This document shows, piece by piece, positions 8,984 to 17,800 of a stretch of DNA of 35,088 nt (within the stretch, counting starts at the first letter, position 1; each line of letters begins with the position of its first letter). Location: positions 1-35,088 of the forward strand of contig CAVGOA010000022.1 in NCBI GenBank assembly GCA_963630635.1. The letters run 5' to 3'. Below the pieces are notes generated by a model. The model was not told the origin of the DNA. It worked only from the letters and a program-made list of their open reading frames with translations, and searched no databases. The translations under genes and the position numbers were made by a program. This DNA is from Paratractidigestivibacter sp963630635. Its GTDB lineage: Bacteria; Actinomycetota; Coriobacteriia; Coriobacteriales; Atopobiaceae.

Positions 8984-9838
8984 TTAGATCTCGGAGCCAA
9001 ACCACTTGGTCTTGATTTCCTTCATGGTGCCGTCGTCTTCCATCTCTTGCAGAGCAGAGCTGATGGCGAGGGTAAGGGCGCCGTTATCCTTGGAGACGGC
9101 AATGCCGTACTGCTCGCCGGTGGGGATCTCCTTGGCGACCTCAAGATCAGAGAATGACTGGGTGAGCATGTAAGAGGCAACGGGCAGGTCGATGACCATG
9201 GCGTTGTAGAGGCCCGTGGAGACGCCGGTCAAAGCGGCGGTCACGTCGTCCAGCGGCACGCGCTCGCAGGCGGTGAGGTTCTCGGTGATCCACTCGTCGC
9301 CGGTGGTGCCGGACTGGCAGGCGACCTTCTTATCGGCGGCGTTCAGGCTCTCCTCGGTCTCGCCGGAGTCCTTCTTGACGACGATTGCCTGGTTGGAGTC
9401 CAGGTACGCAGACGTGAAGTCGATCTCTTTCATACGGTCATCGGTGATGGTGATGCCAGCGATGGCCACGTCGCACTTGCCACCCTGCTTGACCAGGGGA
9501 ACCAAGGTGTCGAACTTCTGGTTGGGCAGGTAGGAGGCCTCAAGGCCGAGCTTCTCGGCAACGGCCTTGATGAGGTCGACGTCAAAGCCCACGGGCTCGC
9601 CGGTCTTCTCGTCCATGTACTCGAAGGGAGCAAAGCCCAGCTCGGCGGCAACGGTCAGCTTGCCTTCCTCGACCAGCTTGTACTCGCCCGAGACGGCGTC
9701 GTTCACCACAGAGGTAGTGCCGGTCGAGATGTTGTCGGCTGTGTAGGCACCGTTCTTGCTGGTGTTGCAGCCGGCCAGGACGGCTCCGGAGGCCACAGTT
9801 GCGGCACCAAAGAGGAAATCGCGACGGGAAAGGTTCAT
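8984..9838 (-). CDS. Amino-acid ABC transporter substrate-binding lipoprotein (family 3), copy 1
   Basis: A 284-residue solute receptor. The N-terminus combines a twin-arginine signal (SRRDFLFG) with a lipobox (LAGC, about residues 21-24), so it is probably exported folded and lipid-anchored. The mature part shows the family-3 pattern: LTVAAELGFAPFEYMD, GFDVDLIKAVAEKLG, the DGTMKEI stretch and the terminal KTKWFG. The start is the ATG at 9838 with AAGGAG at 9 bases. It lies between a paralogous receptor gene and the permease in one minus-strand operon. The ligand is a polar amino acid by family; which one is unknown. Confidence 0.93.
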   Translation of the reverse strand: MNLSRRDFLFGAATVASGAVLAGCNTSKNGAYTADNISTGTTSVVNDAVSGEYKLVEEGKLTVAAELGFAPFEYMDEKTGEPVGFDVDLIKAVAEKLGLEASYLPNQKFDTLVPLVKQGGKCDVAIAGITITDDRMKEIDFTSAYLDSNQAIVVKKDSGETEESLNAADKKVACQSGTTGDEWITENLTACERVPLDDVTAALTGVSTGLYNAMVIDLPVASYMLTQSFSDLEVAKEIPTGEQYGIAVSKDNGALTLAISSALQEMEDDGTMKEIKTKWFGSEI

Positions 9839-9892
9839 AACGCTCACTCCTTGATTCAAAACGTGATAGATAAACCCCGTCATTTTAGACTA

Positions 9893-9917
9893 AAGGCGCC
9901 CAGATAAAGGGCGCCTT
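9893..9917 (-). terminator. Intra-operon hairpin between the two binding-protein genes
   Basis: A perfect 9-bp stem (9893-9901 with 9909-9917) and a 7-nt loop, with a short UUU after it on the minus strand. Probably a weak terminator or stabiliser that sets the ratio of the second receptor to the downstream genes. Confidence 0.6.
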
Positions 9918-9927
9918 AACGGGTTTG

Positions 9928-10779
9928 TTAAATTGTGGTGCCAAACCACTTGATCTCGAGCTCGTCCAGGCTGCCGTCGGCCTGAAGCTCGCTGAGCGCC
10001 TTGTTCATGGCCTTGGTAAGGCCCGGGTTGTCCTTTGAGACAACGATGGCGTACTGCTCGCCGGTAGGAATCTCAACGGCCACCTCGCAGTCCTTGAAGG
10101 AGTTATTGCACAGGTACTGCATGACGGGCAGATCGGCCGCACAGGCGTCGTAGAGGCCCGTCGAGACGCCGGTCACCGAGGTCACGGGGTCGTCCAGGGG
10201 CACAATGGTCGCCTTGGGCAGGTTCTCGCGGGCCCAGGCCTCGCCGGTCGTGGCGGTTTGGCAGGTGACCTGGACGCCCTCGGCGTTAAGCGCCTCGATG
10301 GTGGTTTTCTCGGCGCCGGATTTGACAACAATACCCTGGTTGGAGTCGATATACGGGTCGGTGAAGTCGATCTCTTTCTTGCGCTCGTCGGTGACAGTGA
10401 AGTTAGAGACGCCCACGTCTGCCTTGCCGCCGGCCTTGATCAGCGGGATCAGGGTCTCGAACTTCATCTGGGGCAGGTACTCGCAGGTAAGGCCCAGCTT
10501 AGTCGCGATCATGCCCAGCAAGTCGACCTCGAAGCCCTTGGCCTCGCCGTCTTCCATGTAGTCGAAGGGCGGGTTGGCGATGTCGGAGGCCACGATGAGC
10601 TTGCCGTCCTGGATAAGGGTGTAGGACTCCTCGTCGGCCGAGGCGGTTGCGGCGGAGTCGCCAGACGTCGATGAGGACGAGCCGCCGGTCGAGCTGCAGC
10701 CCGCGAGCACGATCGTGGCGGCCGCGCCGGCAAAGCACCCCAGGAAACTGCGGCGGTCGAGCTGGTTGTCTGTCTTCAT
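9928..10779 (-). CDS. Amino-acid ABC transporter substrate-binding lipoprotein (family 3), copy 2
   Basis: A 283-residue paralogue of the next gene in the operon. It has a twin-arginine signal (DRRSFLG), a lipobox (LAGC), a Ser/Thr/Gly-rich linker, then the receptor fold with LIVASDIANPPFDYMED, GFEVDLLGMIATKLG and the terminal EIKWFG. The two receptors are co-linear over nearly the whole length and share the STGLYDA/STGLYNA and IPTGEQY segments, so they arose by duplication. I start at the ATG at 10779 with GGAGG six bases upstream; the frame extends to 10809 without a ribosome site. First gene of the transporter operon. Confidence 0.93.
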   Translation of the reverse strand: MKTDNQLDRRSFLGCFAGAAATIVLAGCSSTGGSSSSTSGDSAATASADEESYTLIQDGKLIVASDIANPPFDYMEDGEAKGFEVDLLGMIATKLGLTCEYLPQMKFETLIPLIKAGGKADVGVSNFTVTDERKKEIDFTDPYIDSNQGIVVKSGAEKTTIEALNAEGVQVTCQTATTGEAWARENLPKATIVPLDDPVTSVTGVSTGLYDACAADLPVMQYLCNNSFKDCEVAVEIPTGEQYAIVVSKDNPGLTKAMNKALSELQADGSLDELEIKWFGTTI

Positions 10780-10914
10780 AAGGGGCCTCCCGGGGACTTT
10801 GGTGTGCACGTGGATTGAAACTGAATCCAGTCTGTGTCAGCCGCGCGCAAAAGCCAAGGTAGCGGCGCTGTCTCTTTACCCGATTGTCACCGGTTGTTCA
10901 TGTTAAGCGACGAG

Positions 10915-10953
10915 AAAACCCGCCACCCGGATCTGCGTCCAGGCGGCGGGTTT
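10915..10953 (-). terminator. Terminator downstream of the glutamine synthetase homologue
   Basis: An 8-bp stem AACCCGCC (10917-10924) with GGCGGGTT (10945-10952), flanked by A residues on the left that read as a short U-run on the minus strand. It separates the glnA-like gene (ends at 10984) from the transporter operon (starts at 10779). Confidence 0.75.
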
Positions 10954-10983
10954 AGGCGTTATCGCAGGTTGTGCGGCGTGTCT

Positions 10984-12327
10984 TTAGTAGCCGCCGTAGT
11001 AGTGCTCGCGCTCCCAGTCGGTGACGGCGGTGCAGTACTCGTTCCACTCGCGCTTCTTCTCGCGAATGAGGTAGTCAAAGATGTGGTCGCCCAAGACCTC
11101 GTGCATAAGCTCGGAGCCCTCAAACTTCTCGATGGCCTCTCCCAGGGTGCGCGGCAGGCGCTCGATGCCCTTGGCGGCAAGCTCGGACTCGGAAAGCAGG
11201 AAGGTGTCGCAGGTAGACTCCTCGGGCAGCGGCAGCTCGTCCTGGATGCCCTTGAGACCCGCCGCGATGGTCACGGCAAGCGCCAGATAGGGGTTGGCCG
11301 TGGGGTCGGGGCTGCGCAGCTCGATGCGGGTGGAGGTGTGCTTGCCGGGCTTGTGGGCCGGGATGCGTACCAGGGCCGAGCGGTTCTTGCGGCCCCAGGT
11401 GGCGTAGTTGGGGACCTCGCCGGTAGAGATAAAGCGCTTGTACGAGTTGACGGTGGGGTTAGTGACCAGCGTGAACTCGGGGGCGTACTTGAGGATGCCG
11501 GCCACATAGTGCTGGGCCAAGGGCGACAGGTGCGCCACGTGCTCTTCCTTGGGGGCCCAGAAGAGGTTCTCGCCGTCGTGGTCAAAGAGCGACTGGTAGA
11601 GGAACATGGCAGAGCCGGGCTGGGTAGCCATGGGCTTGGGCATGAACGAGGCGTACATACCCTGCTGGGCGGCCAGCTGCTTGATGACCAAACGGGCGGT
11701 CATGATGTTGTCGGCGCAGCTCACGGCCTCGGTGAAGCGCAGCTCGACGCCGTTTTGGGAAGAGCCGGCGGCGTGGTAGGAGTACTGCACCGGGATGGAC
11801 ATCTTCTCGAGCATAAGGGTGGTCTGGCGACGCAGGTCGTTGGCGTTGTCCATGGGCGTCAGGTCAAAGTAGCCGGCGTCGTCCTTGGGCTTGAGCTCGG
11901 TCTGGCTGTCGGAGTAGAAGTACTCGAGCTTAGGACCGACGTTTGCCACATAGCCGGCCTTGTCGGCCTTGGTGAAGACGTCCAGAAGGCAGGCGCGCGG
12001 GTCGCCCTCGAAGGGCTTACGGTCGGGCGTGCGCACGTCGCAGAAGACGCGGGCCACCGCGGCCTCGTCGCTGGGGCGCCAGGGCAACATGGCAAAGGTG
12101 TCCGGATCGGGGAAAGCCAGCATGTCGGACTCTTCCATGGACACAAAGCCGTCGATGGACGAGCCGTCGAAGCCAATACCCTCCTCAAAGGCCTCCTCAA
12201 GTTCCTCGGGAGAGATGGCAAACGACTTGAGGTTGCCCAAAACGTCGGTGAACCAAAGGCGTACAAAACGAATATCGCGGGTCTCGACCGTGCGAAGCAC
12301 GAAATCGATGTCCTTCTCGGTGCTCAT
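10984..12327 (-). CDS. Type I glutamine synthetase homologue, catalytically degenerate
   Basis: A 447-residue protein clearly homologous over its full length to glutamine synthetase I-alpha (FDGSSIDGF, FEGDPR, NPTVNSYKR, RIELRSPDPTANPYLAL, terminal WEREHY). Compared from memory with Bacillus GlnA, four of the six metal-ligand positions have changed: GPEPEF is GPKLEY (Lys133), the HHEV Glu is Ala186, the QHEI Glu is Gly193, and the His of NGSGMH is Phe242. Glu135 and Glu336 remain. The fold and ATP-side residues look intact, but glutamine synthesis is doubtful; a regulatory pseudoenzyme or an altered reaction is possible. Start ATG with GGAGGAG. It stands alone, with its own terminator, upstream of an amino-acid transporter operon. 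Confidence 0.88.
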   Translation of the reverse strand: MSTEKDIDFVLRTVETRDIRFVRLWFTDVLGNLKSFAISPEELEEAFEEGIGFDGSSIDGFVSMEESDMLAFPDPDTFAMLPWRPSDEAAVARVFCDVRTPDRKPFEGDPRACLLDVFTKADKAGYVANVGPKLEYFYSDSQTELKPKDDAGYFDLTPMDNANDLRRQTTLMLEKMSIPVQYSYHAAGSSQNGVELRFTEAVSCADNIMTARLVIKQLAAQQGMYASFMPKPMATQPGSAMFLYQSLFDHDGENLFWAPKEEHVAHLSPLAQHYVAGILKYAPEFTLVTNPTVNSYKRFISTGEVPNYATWGRKNRSALVRIPAHKPGKHTSTRIELRSPDPTANPYLALAVTIAAGLKGIQDELPLPEESTCDTFLLSESELAAKGIERLPRTLGEAIEKFEGSELMHEVLGDHIFDYLIREKKREWNEYCTAVTDWEREHYYGGY

Positions 12328-12479
12328 GCAAACTCCTCCAAGGGGGCGGCGTTACTCCAAACAGATAGATGGTAGCTTCTCACAACCGTGTTTCGTTACT
12401 GTTTCGGCTAAGTGGCCGCATAATTGCGCCCGCTGGTAGGCGGCAAGAAGCGCCGCGAGTGGTCGGACGGACGTACTTC

Positions 12480-12671
12480 TCAGCGGCCCTTCTTGGCAAA
12501 AGCGGCGTCGACGTCGGCCAGCATCTTGCCCGCGGCCTCGCAACTGCCATGGCACGAGCCCGACTTTCCGCAGTCCGAGCAGCCGTTCTTGTTGCTCTTT
12601 ACCAAATAGCGGACGCAGGCGACAACGGCGAGAAGAACGATCGCGATGATGAGAATGTCGATGGGATTCAC
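12480..12671 (-). CDS. FeoB-associated Cys-rich membrane protein
   Basis: A 63-residue protein with one N-terminal membrane helix (NPIDILIIAIVLLAVVACV) followed by a basic stretch and a cysteine cluster CSDCGKSGSCHGSC. This is the layout of the FeoB-associated Cys-rich family, which accompanies ferrous-iron uptake systems; no feoAB genes lie in this window. I prefer the GTG at 12671, preceded by GGTGG at 8 bases, because relatives start with M-N-P; an in-frame ATG at 12695 has no ribosome site. A candidate metal-responsive 16-bp dyad lies 55 bp upstream. The last residues are AAFAKKGR. Confidence 0.8.
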   Translation of the reverse strand: MNPIDILIIAIVLLAVVACVRYLVKSNKNGCSDCGKSGSCHGSCEAAGKMLADVDAAFAKKGR

Positions 12672-12719
12672 TTTGGGCACCACCTTTCGATGCATTGGGT
12701 GCGTACAAATCCAGGAAAA

Positions 12720-12747
12720 TTGTTAGTTAACCAAGGCCAACTATAGT
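12720..12747 (+). promoter_or_regulatory. Promoter of gpmA with a 16-bp dyad (box A) in its spacer
   Basis: TTGTTA at 12720-12725 and TATAGT at 12742-12747 form a sigma-70-type promoter with a 16-bp spacer. The spacer is exactly GTTAACCAAGGCCAAC (12726-12741), which resembles three other dyads upstream of DUF3793 and mntH. It also lies upstream of the divergent FeoB-associated gene. The promoter call is from consensus by eye; the operator role is inferred. Confidence 0.55.
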
Positions 12748-12817
12748 CATTGCGGCATACTATTGCATTGGCGGTTCAACCGTCTGCATGTAACTCATAT
12801 CTTTTGGAGGAAAAGGC

Positions 12818-13579
12818 ATGGCAGAAGAAACGATGAAACTCGTCCTTATTCGTCACGGTGAGTCCGAGTGGAACAAGCTCAACCTCTTCACCGGCTGGAC
12901 CGACGTCGAGCTGTCCGAGACCGGCGAGAAGGAGGCCGCTGCCGGCGGCAAGGCCCTGAAGGAGGCCGGCTTCGACTTCGACATCTGCTACACCTCTCGT
13001 CTGAAGCGCGCCATCCACACCCTTAACTTTGTGCTTAAGGAGATGGACCGCGAGTGGCTGCCCGTCGTCAAGTCTTGGAAGCTCAACGAGCGCCACTATG
13101 GCGCCCTGCAGGGCCTCAACAAGGCCGACGCCGCCGCCGAGCACGGTGACGAGCAGGTCAAGATCTGGCGTCGCTCCTTCGACATCTGCCCGCCCGAGCT
13201 TGAGGCCGGCGATGAGCGCGATCCCCACACCCAGGAGCAGTATCGCGACGTCGCTCCCGACATGCTTCCTTACACCGAGTGCCTGAAGGACACCATTGCC
13301 CGCGCCTGGCCGTACTTCGAGGATGAGATCCGTCCCCAGATGCTGGCCGGCAAGCGCGTCCTGATCGCCGCCCACGGCAACTCGCTGCGCTCTCTTGTCA
13401 TGAAGTTCGAGAAGCTCACCCCCGAGGAGATCCTCGAGGTCAACATCCCCACCGGTGTGCCTCTGGTCTATACCTTCGACAAGGACTTCAACGTCATCGA
13501 CAAGCAGTACATCGGCGACCCCGAGACCATCGCTGCCAAGATCGACGCCGTCGCCAACCAGGGCAAGGCCAAGAAGTAG
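12818..13579 (+). CDS. gpmA: 2,3-bisphosphoglycerate-dependent phosphoglycerate mutase
   Basis: A 253-residue cytoplasmic glycolytic enzyme that interconverts 3- and 2-phosphoglycerate. It shows the phosphohistidine motif LIRHGESEWN, TGWTDVELSETG, YTSRLKRAIHTL, ERHYGALQGLNK and the second catalytic histidine in AAHGNSLRSL, all intact. Length is normal for the family. A strong GGAGG ribosome site precedes the ATG. Codon use is strongly biased to C-ending codons, consistent with high expression. It is followed by a good terminator at 13616-13649 and is a single-gene unit. Confidence 0.97.
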   Translation: MAEETMKLVLIRHGESEWNKLNLFTGWTDVELSETGEKEAAAGGKALKEAGFDFDICYTSRLKRAIHTLNFVLKEMDREWLPVVKSWKLNERHYGALQGLNKADAAAEHGDEQVKIWRRSFDICPPELEAGDERDPHTQEQYRDVAPDMLPYTECLKDTIARAWPYFEDEIRPQMLAGKRVLIAAHGNSLRSLVMKFEKLTPEEILEVNIPTGVPLVYTFDKDFNVIDKQYIGDPETIAAKIDAVANQGKAKK

Positions 13580-13615
13580 TTCACGCGCTTCTCTCGCCGC
13601 AAACAGCTCCCAATC

Positions 13616-13655
13616 GACCCCTCGGCTCCCCCACGGGACCCGAGGGGTCTTTCTT
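13616..13655 (+). terminator. Rho-independent terminator of gpmA
   Basis: A perfect 10-bp stem GACCCCTCGG (13616-13625) with its complement at 13640-13649, a 14-nt loop, then TTTCTT. It starts 36 bp after the gpmA stop. Confidence 0.9.
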
Positions 13656-13693
13656 CTCGCCGCCCGCCGCTCGCCAGTCGCCATCCCGCACGT

Positions 13694-13767
13694 CCCTCTC
13701 GCCGACGGGCCGAAAACCGTCGATCATCGGGCTTTCAGAGGGCATGATTGACGGTTTTGGGCCCGTC
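13694..13767. repeat. Left copy of a 64-nt hairpin repeat plus 10-bp outer extension
   Basis: The 24-nt arm at 13704-13727 pairs with 13744-13767 at 22 of 24 positions around a 16-nt loop. The outer ten bases CCCTCTCGCC (13694-13703) are mirrored outside the right copy. Relative to the right copy at 14790-14863 the whole unit is inverted. The stop codon of the intervening gene lies in its inner edge. Confidence 0.85.
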
Positions 13768-14752
13768 AGCGAAGGGGAATCGAGGGGGCGTGGCCTTTGG
13801 GGATGCCAAAGGAGAGAAGGAGGTGGTTAAAGGCGCGGGCGTTGGCTACGACTTGCGGAGAAAAGCGGACGATTGACGAGCAACAGGCCGTGAGCCTCGA
13901 TTCGCGAAGGCGCTCGGCCCTTCTCACTTCTTCGGGCGTCCTTCCGCCAGTCATGGCGGGATTCACGTACTTCTCGCCGCCGTCAAGCTCGCCCACGATC
14001 ACGCGGCCGTCATCAAGTCGCCAGCAAAAGTCGACGAAATACGACTTGCCTTCAACCGGGTCTTTGAACTCGACCTGCAAATCGGGAGCTAAAAAGCCCA
14101 GCTCCCACATGGCTGCTCGAGCTATCGACTCGCCGCCGCTTTCTGCGCGAGGGTCGCAAAACTGCGCGATTTCACGGGCTCGACGGATGCCGCGATAGCC
14201 CTTCTTGGCTTCAAAATAGGCAATAAGCTCATCTTTTGTCGTAAGGCCCATATGCAACGCAGAGTCGATGACAGCAACTGCGTTCCTAAAGCTAAGGTCA
14301 CGCGCGCAGTCGAGAAGAACGCGGTTGATCGGCAACAGCGGCAGGTCGCCCACGCACTCGCCCACCTCGGCGTCGATGTCTATATGTCTCGAGACAACGG
14401 CGCCTTTATGGTAAGTCTTAGCCCCGTGCGGACTTGCTACCTGGATTTTTCCAATGGCAGAGTAAGAGACAGAAAGCCCATAGGCGATGGCCGCCGAGAC
14501 GCCCGTGAACCACCAATCCCCATGCATGTTCGCGAGCGCCCGCATCTTCTCGAGCTCTTTCTCGAGCGGATTGAGCGTCTCCCAATGGGCCGGACGCACA
14601 TAAAGCCGCGGCAACGGCGAGACGAGCTCGCCCGCAGCAACTCGCGCCTCAAGCTCTACGCGCGCATTGTCCGAAGGCGCATAGAGACACCACCCCCGCG
14701 CCTCGAACTCCTCGAAGCTAACCCTGACCTGCTCGTCCACATACCTCTTCAT
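13766..14752 (-). CDS. AbiEi-like protein with C-terminal nuclease-fold (DUF559-like) domain
   Basis: A 328-residue protein. The first part (about 40-190) resembles the AbiEi antitoxin-type region found in many actinobacterial proteins (LPRLYVRP, GVSAAIAYGL, VVSRHIDID, LPLLPINRVLLDCAR). The last part (about 205-300) has a nuclease-like arrangement GGESIARAAMWELG, YFVDFCW and VGELDGGEKY, matching the E...D...ExK logic of DUF559/Vsr-like endonuclease folds. No toxin partner is adjacent, so a classic type IV toxin-antitoxin pair is not evident. I start at the ATG at 14752 preceded by GGGAGG; the frame extends upstream into the right hairpin. The gene fits exactly between two inverted hairpin repeats. 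Activity is unproven. Confidence 0.75.
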   Translation of the reverse strand: MKRYVDEQVRVSFEEFEARGWCLYAPSDNARVELEARVAAGELVSPLPRLYVRPAHWETLNPLEKELEKMRALANMHGDWWFTGVSAAIAYGLSVSYSAIGKIQVASPHGAKTYHKGAVVSRHIDIDAEVGECVGDLPLLPINRVLLDCARDLSFRNAVAVIDSALHMGLTTKDELIAYFEAKKGYRGIRRAREIAQFCDPRAESGGESIARAAMWELGFLAPDLQVEFKDPVEGKSYFVDFCWRLDDGRVIVGELDGGEKYVNPAMTGGRTPEEVRRAERLRESRLTACCSSIVRFSPQVVANARAFNHLLLSFGIPKGHAPSIPLR

Positions 14753-14789
14753 ACGCCTCCCATCATCGCGACCGGATAAAAATAACGCT

Positions 14790-14863
14790 GACGGGCCGAA
14801 AACGGTCAATCATGGGCTGTTTAGCGGGCATGATCGATGGTTTTCGGCCCGTCGGCGAGAGGG
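14790..14863. repeat. Right copy of the 64-nt hairpin repeat plus 10-bp outer extension, inverted
   Basis: The arm at 14790-14813 pairs with 14830-14853 at 21 of 24 positions around a 16-nt loop, the same 24-16-24 geometry as the left copy. The outer GGCGAGAGGG (14854-14863) is the exact inverse of the left outer extension. It ends one base before the stop codon of the giant surface protein. Confidence 0.85.
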
Positions 14864-14864
14864 G

Positions 14865-17800
14865 CTAGCGGGTGAAGCGGCGGCGGAGGGCGAGAAGGGC
14901 GACGGCGAGAAGGGCGATGGGCAGCGCGGCGGGCGCAGCGTCGGAGGTGTCGGGGGTCGCGAGCTTAGGCTTCTGGCTGTTGGCCGGGGCCTGGGAGGCT
15001 GGCTGCTCGGGGGCGGCCGGGGTCTGCGACTCGTCGGGCGTCACGGGGTCGTCGGAGTTGTCGGGCTCGACGGGCGTTACGGGATCCTCGGGGTCGTCGG
15101 GCTCATCCGGATCGATGGGGTTGTCCGGCTCGTCGGGATCGACCGGGTCGACGGGGTCATCGGGGTCAACAGGGTCGTCCGGGTCCACAGGGTCGTCGGG
15201 ATCGACCGGATCGACGGGATCGTCCGGGTCCACAGGGTCGTCGGGATCCACAGGGTCCACAGGGTCGTCAGGGGTAACGGGATCATCCGGTTCGTCAGGG
15301 TCCACGGGGTCGTCGGGGTCGACAGGGTCATCGGGATCGACGGGGTCGACCTTGGTCTTCTCCCATTTGGCATAGAGGTCAAAGTCGCGGGTTACCAAGG
15401 CGTCGAAGTTGTACTCGACGCTAAGGTCCTTGTCCAAATACCAGCCCACGAAGGTATAGCCGTCTTTCTGCGGATCCTCGGGCTTGAAGAGCTTGCTGTC
15501 ATAGTCGACAACAGCCACGTCGTAGCAGTTCTCACCGTCCATGAAGGCCACGACCATAGGCTGAGGCGTCCAACGGGCCGTCAAAACGACACTGCGGTCA
15601 AAAACAGAGCCCATCGGCACCTGAGCACCGTCCAGATACCAGCCTTCAAAGTAATAGCCGGTACGCCAAGTGTCGGGTAAGCCGTCAACGCGGCTACCAG
15701 CAGAAATGCGCAGCGCGCCAACATCGCTGCCGCCGTTGGCGTCAAAGACGATATCGATCAGCTGGGTCCAGTTGGCGTAAAGGGTCACGGGCGCGTTGAC
15801 GGGCGCGTTGAAGTCATAGGCCTGAACGCAGGCCTCGTCGACGTACCAGCCCTCGAACTCGTAGCCTTCGCGCTCGGGGTTATTGGGGGCCACAACGGTG
15901 TCGCCGTGGGCGACCTGGCGAGACTCGATGGCCGAGCCGCCGCGACTATCAAAGGCAACCGTATAGCGAACGTGATCCCAGCGTGCGTAGAGATTAAGAT
16001 CGCCGTGGACCTCGGCGTTGAAGTCGTACTGGGCCGAGAAGGACGCATCGGTATACCAGCTGCCAAAGACATAGCCCTCGCGCTGCGGGTCGGCGGGCCG
16101 CGAGAGCTTGCCGCCCTCGGTCACGTTGTCGATGTCGAGAAGCGTCTTGCCGTCGGCGTCGAGGAACTGGACAAAGTAGACGTTCTGGTCCCACTTGGCA
16201 ACAAGCTGGGTATCCTGGGCAAATACGGTCGCGACGGTCACCTTATCGCCGCCGGCGGTGTACCAGCCGCAGAAGATGTGGTTGGCCCAGGCGGAGATAG
16301 GCAGGCTGCCCAAGCCAGAGCCCTCTTCCACCTGGACAGAGGCCGCGGCGCTACCGCCCTTGGCGTCGAACGAGACGGTCACAAGCTTGGCCCACTTGGC
16401 GAAGACCGTGGTGTCGCCGCAGATGGGCTGCGAGAAATCGAACTCAACCGTGCAGGCCTCGTCGGCGTACCAGCCCTTGAAGACGTAGCCGTCAAGCACA
16501 GGATCGGCCGCAGGCCTGGCGGCAGTCTTGCCGTACTCGACCGCCTGGGGCTCAATCAAGGATCCATCGCCGGTGGAGAAGATCACCTTATAGGTGTTGA
16601 CCTCCCACTTGGCGTAAAGATCGATGTCCGCATGAACGGCAGAGTCAAAGTCATACTTAGCCGAGAAGCCCTTATCGGTGTACCAGCCGGCAAAGGCATA
16701 GCCCTCGCGAACGGGGTCTGCGGGCTTAGTGAACGTGCCGCCCTCGGCCACGACATCGATGTCGAGAAGAGACTCGCCATCCGTATCGAAGAAGCAGGCG
16801 ACATAAACGTTCTGGTCCCACTTTGCCGTGACGGTCGTGTTGGCGTCGAAAGTCATCGAAGCAGACACCTTGCTGCCATCGTCCAGATACCAGCCGCAGA
16901 AGATATAGTCGGTCTTCTCGCTAACGGGCAAAGATGCAAGCGAAGAGCCCTTCTCGACCTGGACGGATTCGACGGCTCTGCCGCCGGCCGCGTCGAAGCT
17001 GACGGTCACCAGCTGGGCCCACTTAGCGTAGACCGTGGTGTTGGCCTTAATGGCCTGCGAGAAGTTGAACAGCTGCGTGCAGGCCTCGTCGGCGTACCAG
17101 CCCTTGAAAGCAAAGCCCTCGCGCACCGGGTCGGTCGCGGGGCGGGCGGCCGTCTTGCCGTACTCAACCGCCTGGGGCTCGACGGAGGAGCCCTCGCCAG
17201 TGGAGAAGGTCACCGCGTAAGACTCGACGGCCCACTTGGCATAGAGGTCAAAGTCCGCATGCACCGCGGCGTTAAAGTCATACTGCGCCGAGAAGCCCTT
17301 ATCGGTGTACCAGCCCGCAAAGGTGTAGCCCTCGCGCGTCGGGTCGGCGGGGCGGTCGAGCTTGTCGCCCTCGGCGGCGCTGTCGATGTCGAGGGTCGTC
17401 TCGCCGTCCGAATCAAGGTATTGGACAAAGTAGACGTTCTGGTCCCATTTGGCCATGAGCGCGGTATCTGCGTCAAACGTGGTCGTACCGGTCACCTTGA
17501 CATCGGCCGCGGTATACCAGCCCAGGAAGATGTGGTTGGTCCAAGCGCAAACGGGCACGGTGCCCAAGCTGGCGCCCTGCTCAAGCGTCACGGCGGCAAC
17601 CTCGCTGCCGCCCGCCGCGTCAAACGAGACGGTCACGAGCTTGGCCCACTTGGCATAGACCGTGGTGTCCGCGGTGATCGCGGAGGAGAAATCGAACTTG
17701 ACGGTGCAAGCCGCGTCGGCATACCAGCCCTTGAAGACGTAGCCGTCGCGCACGGGATCGCCAGGTTGGGCGGCCGCCTTGCCGTACTCGACCGTCTGGG

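Noticed and set aside
10834..12375. 513-codon plus-strand frame opposite the glutamine synthetase homologue
   Set aside because: The minus strand encodes a full-length recognisable GS homologue with a ribosome site; the plus frame is a compositional shadow.
13766..14752. Complete AbiE toxin-antitoxin system
   Set aside because: No AbiEii-type nucleotidyltransferase toxin gene lies beside it; the neighbours are gpmA and a surface protein gene.
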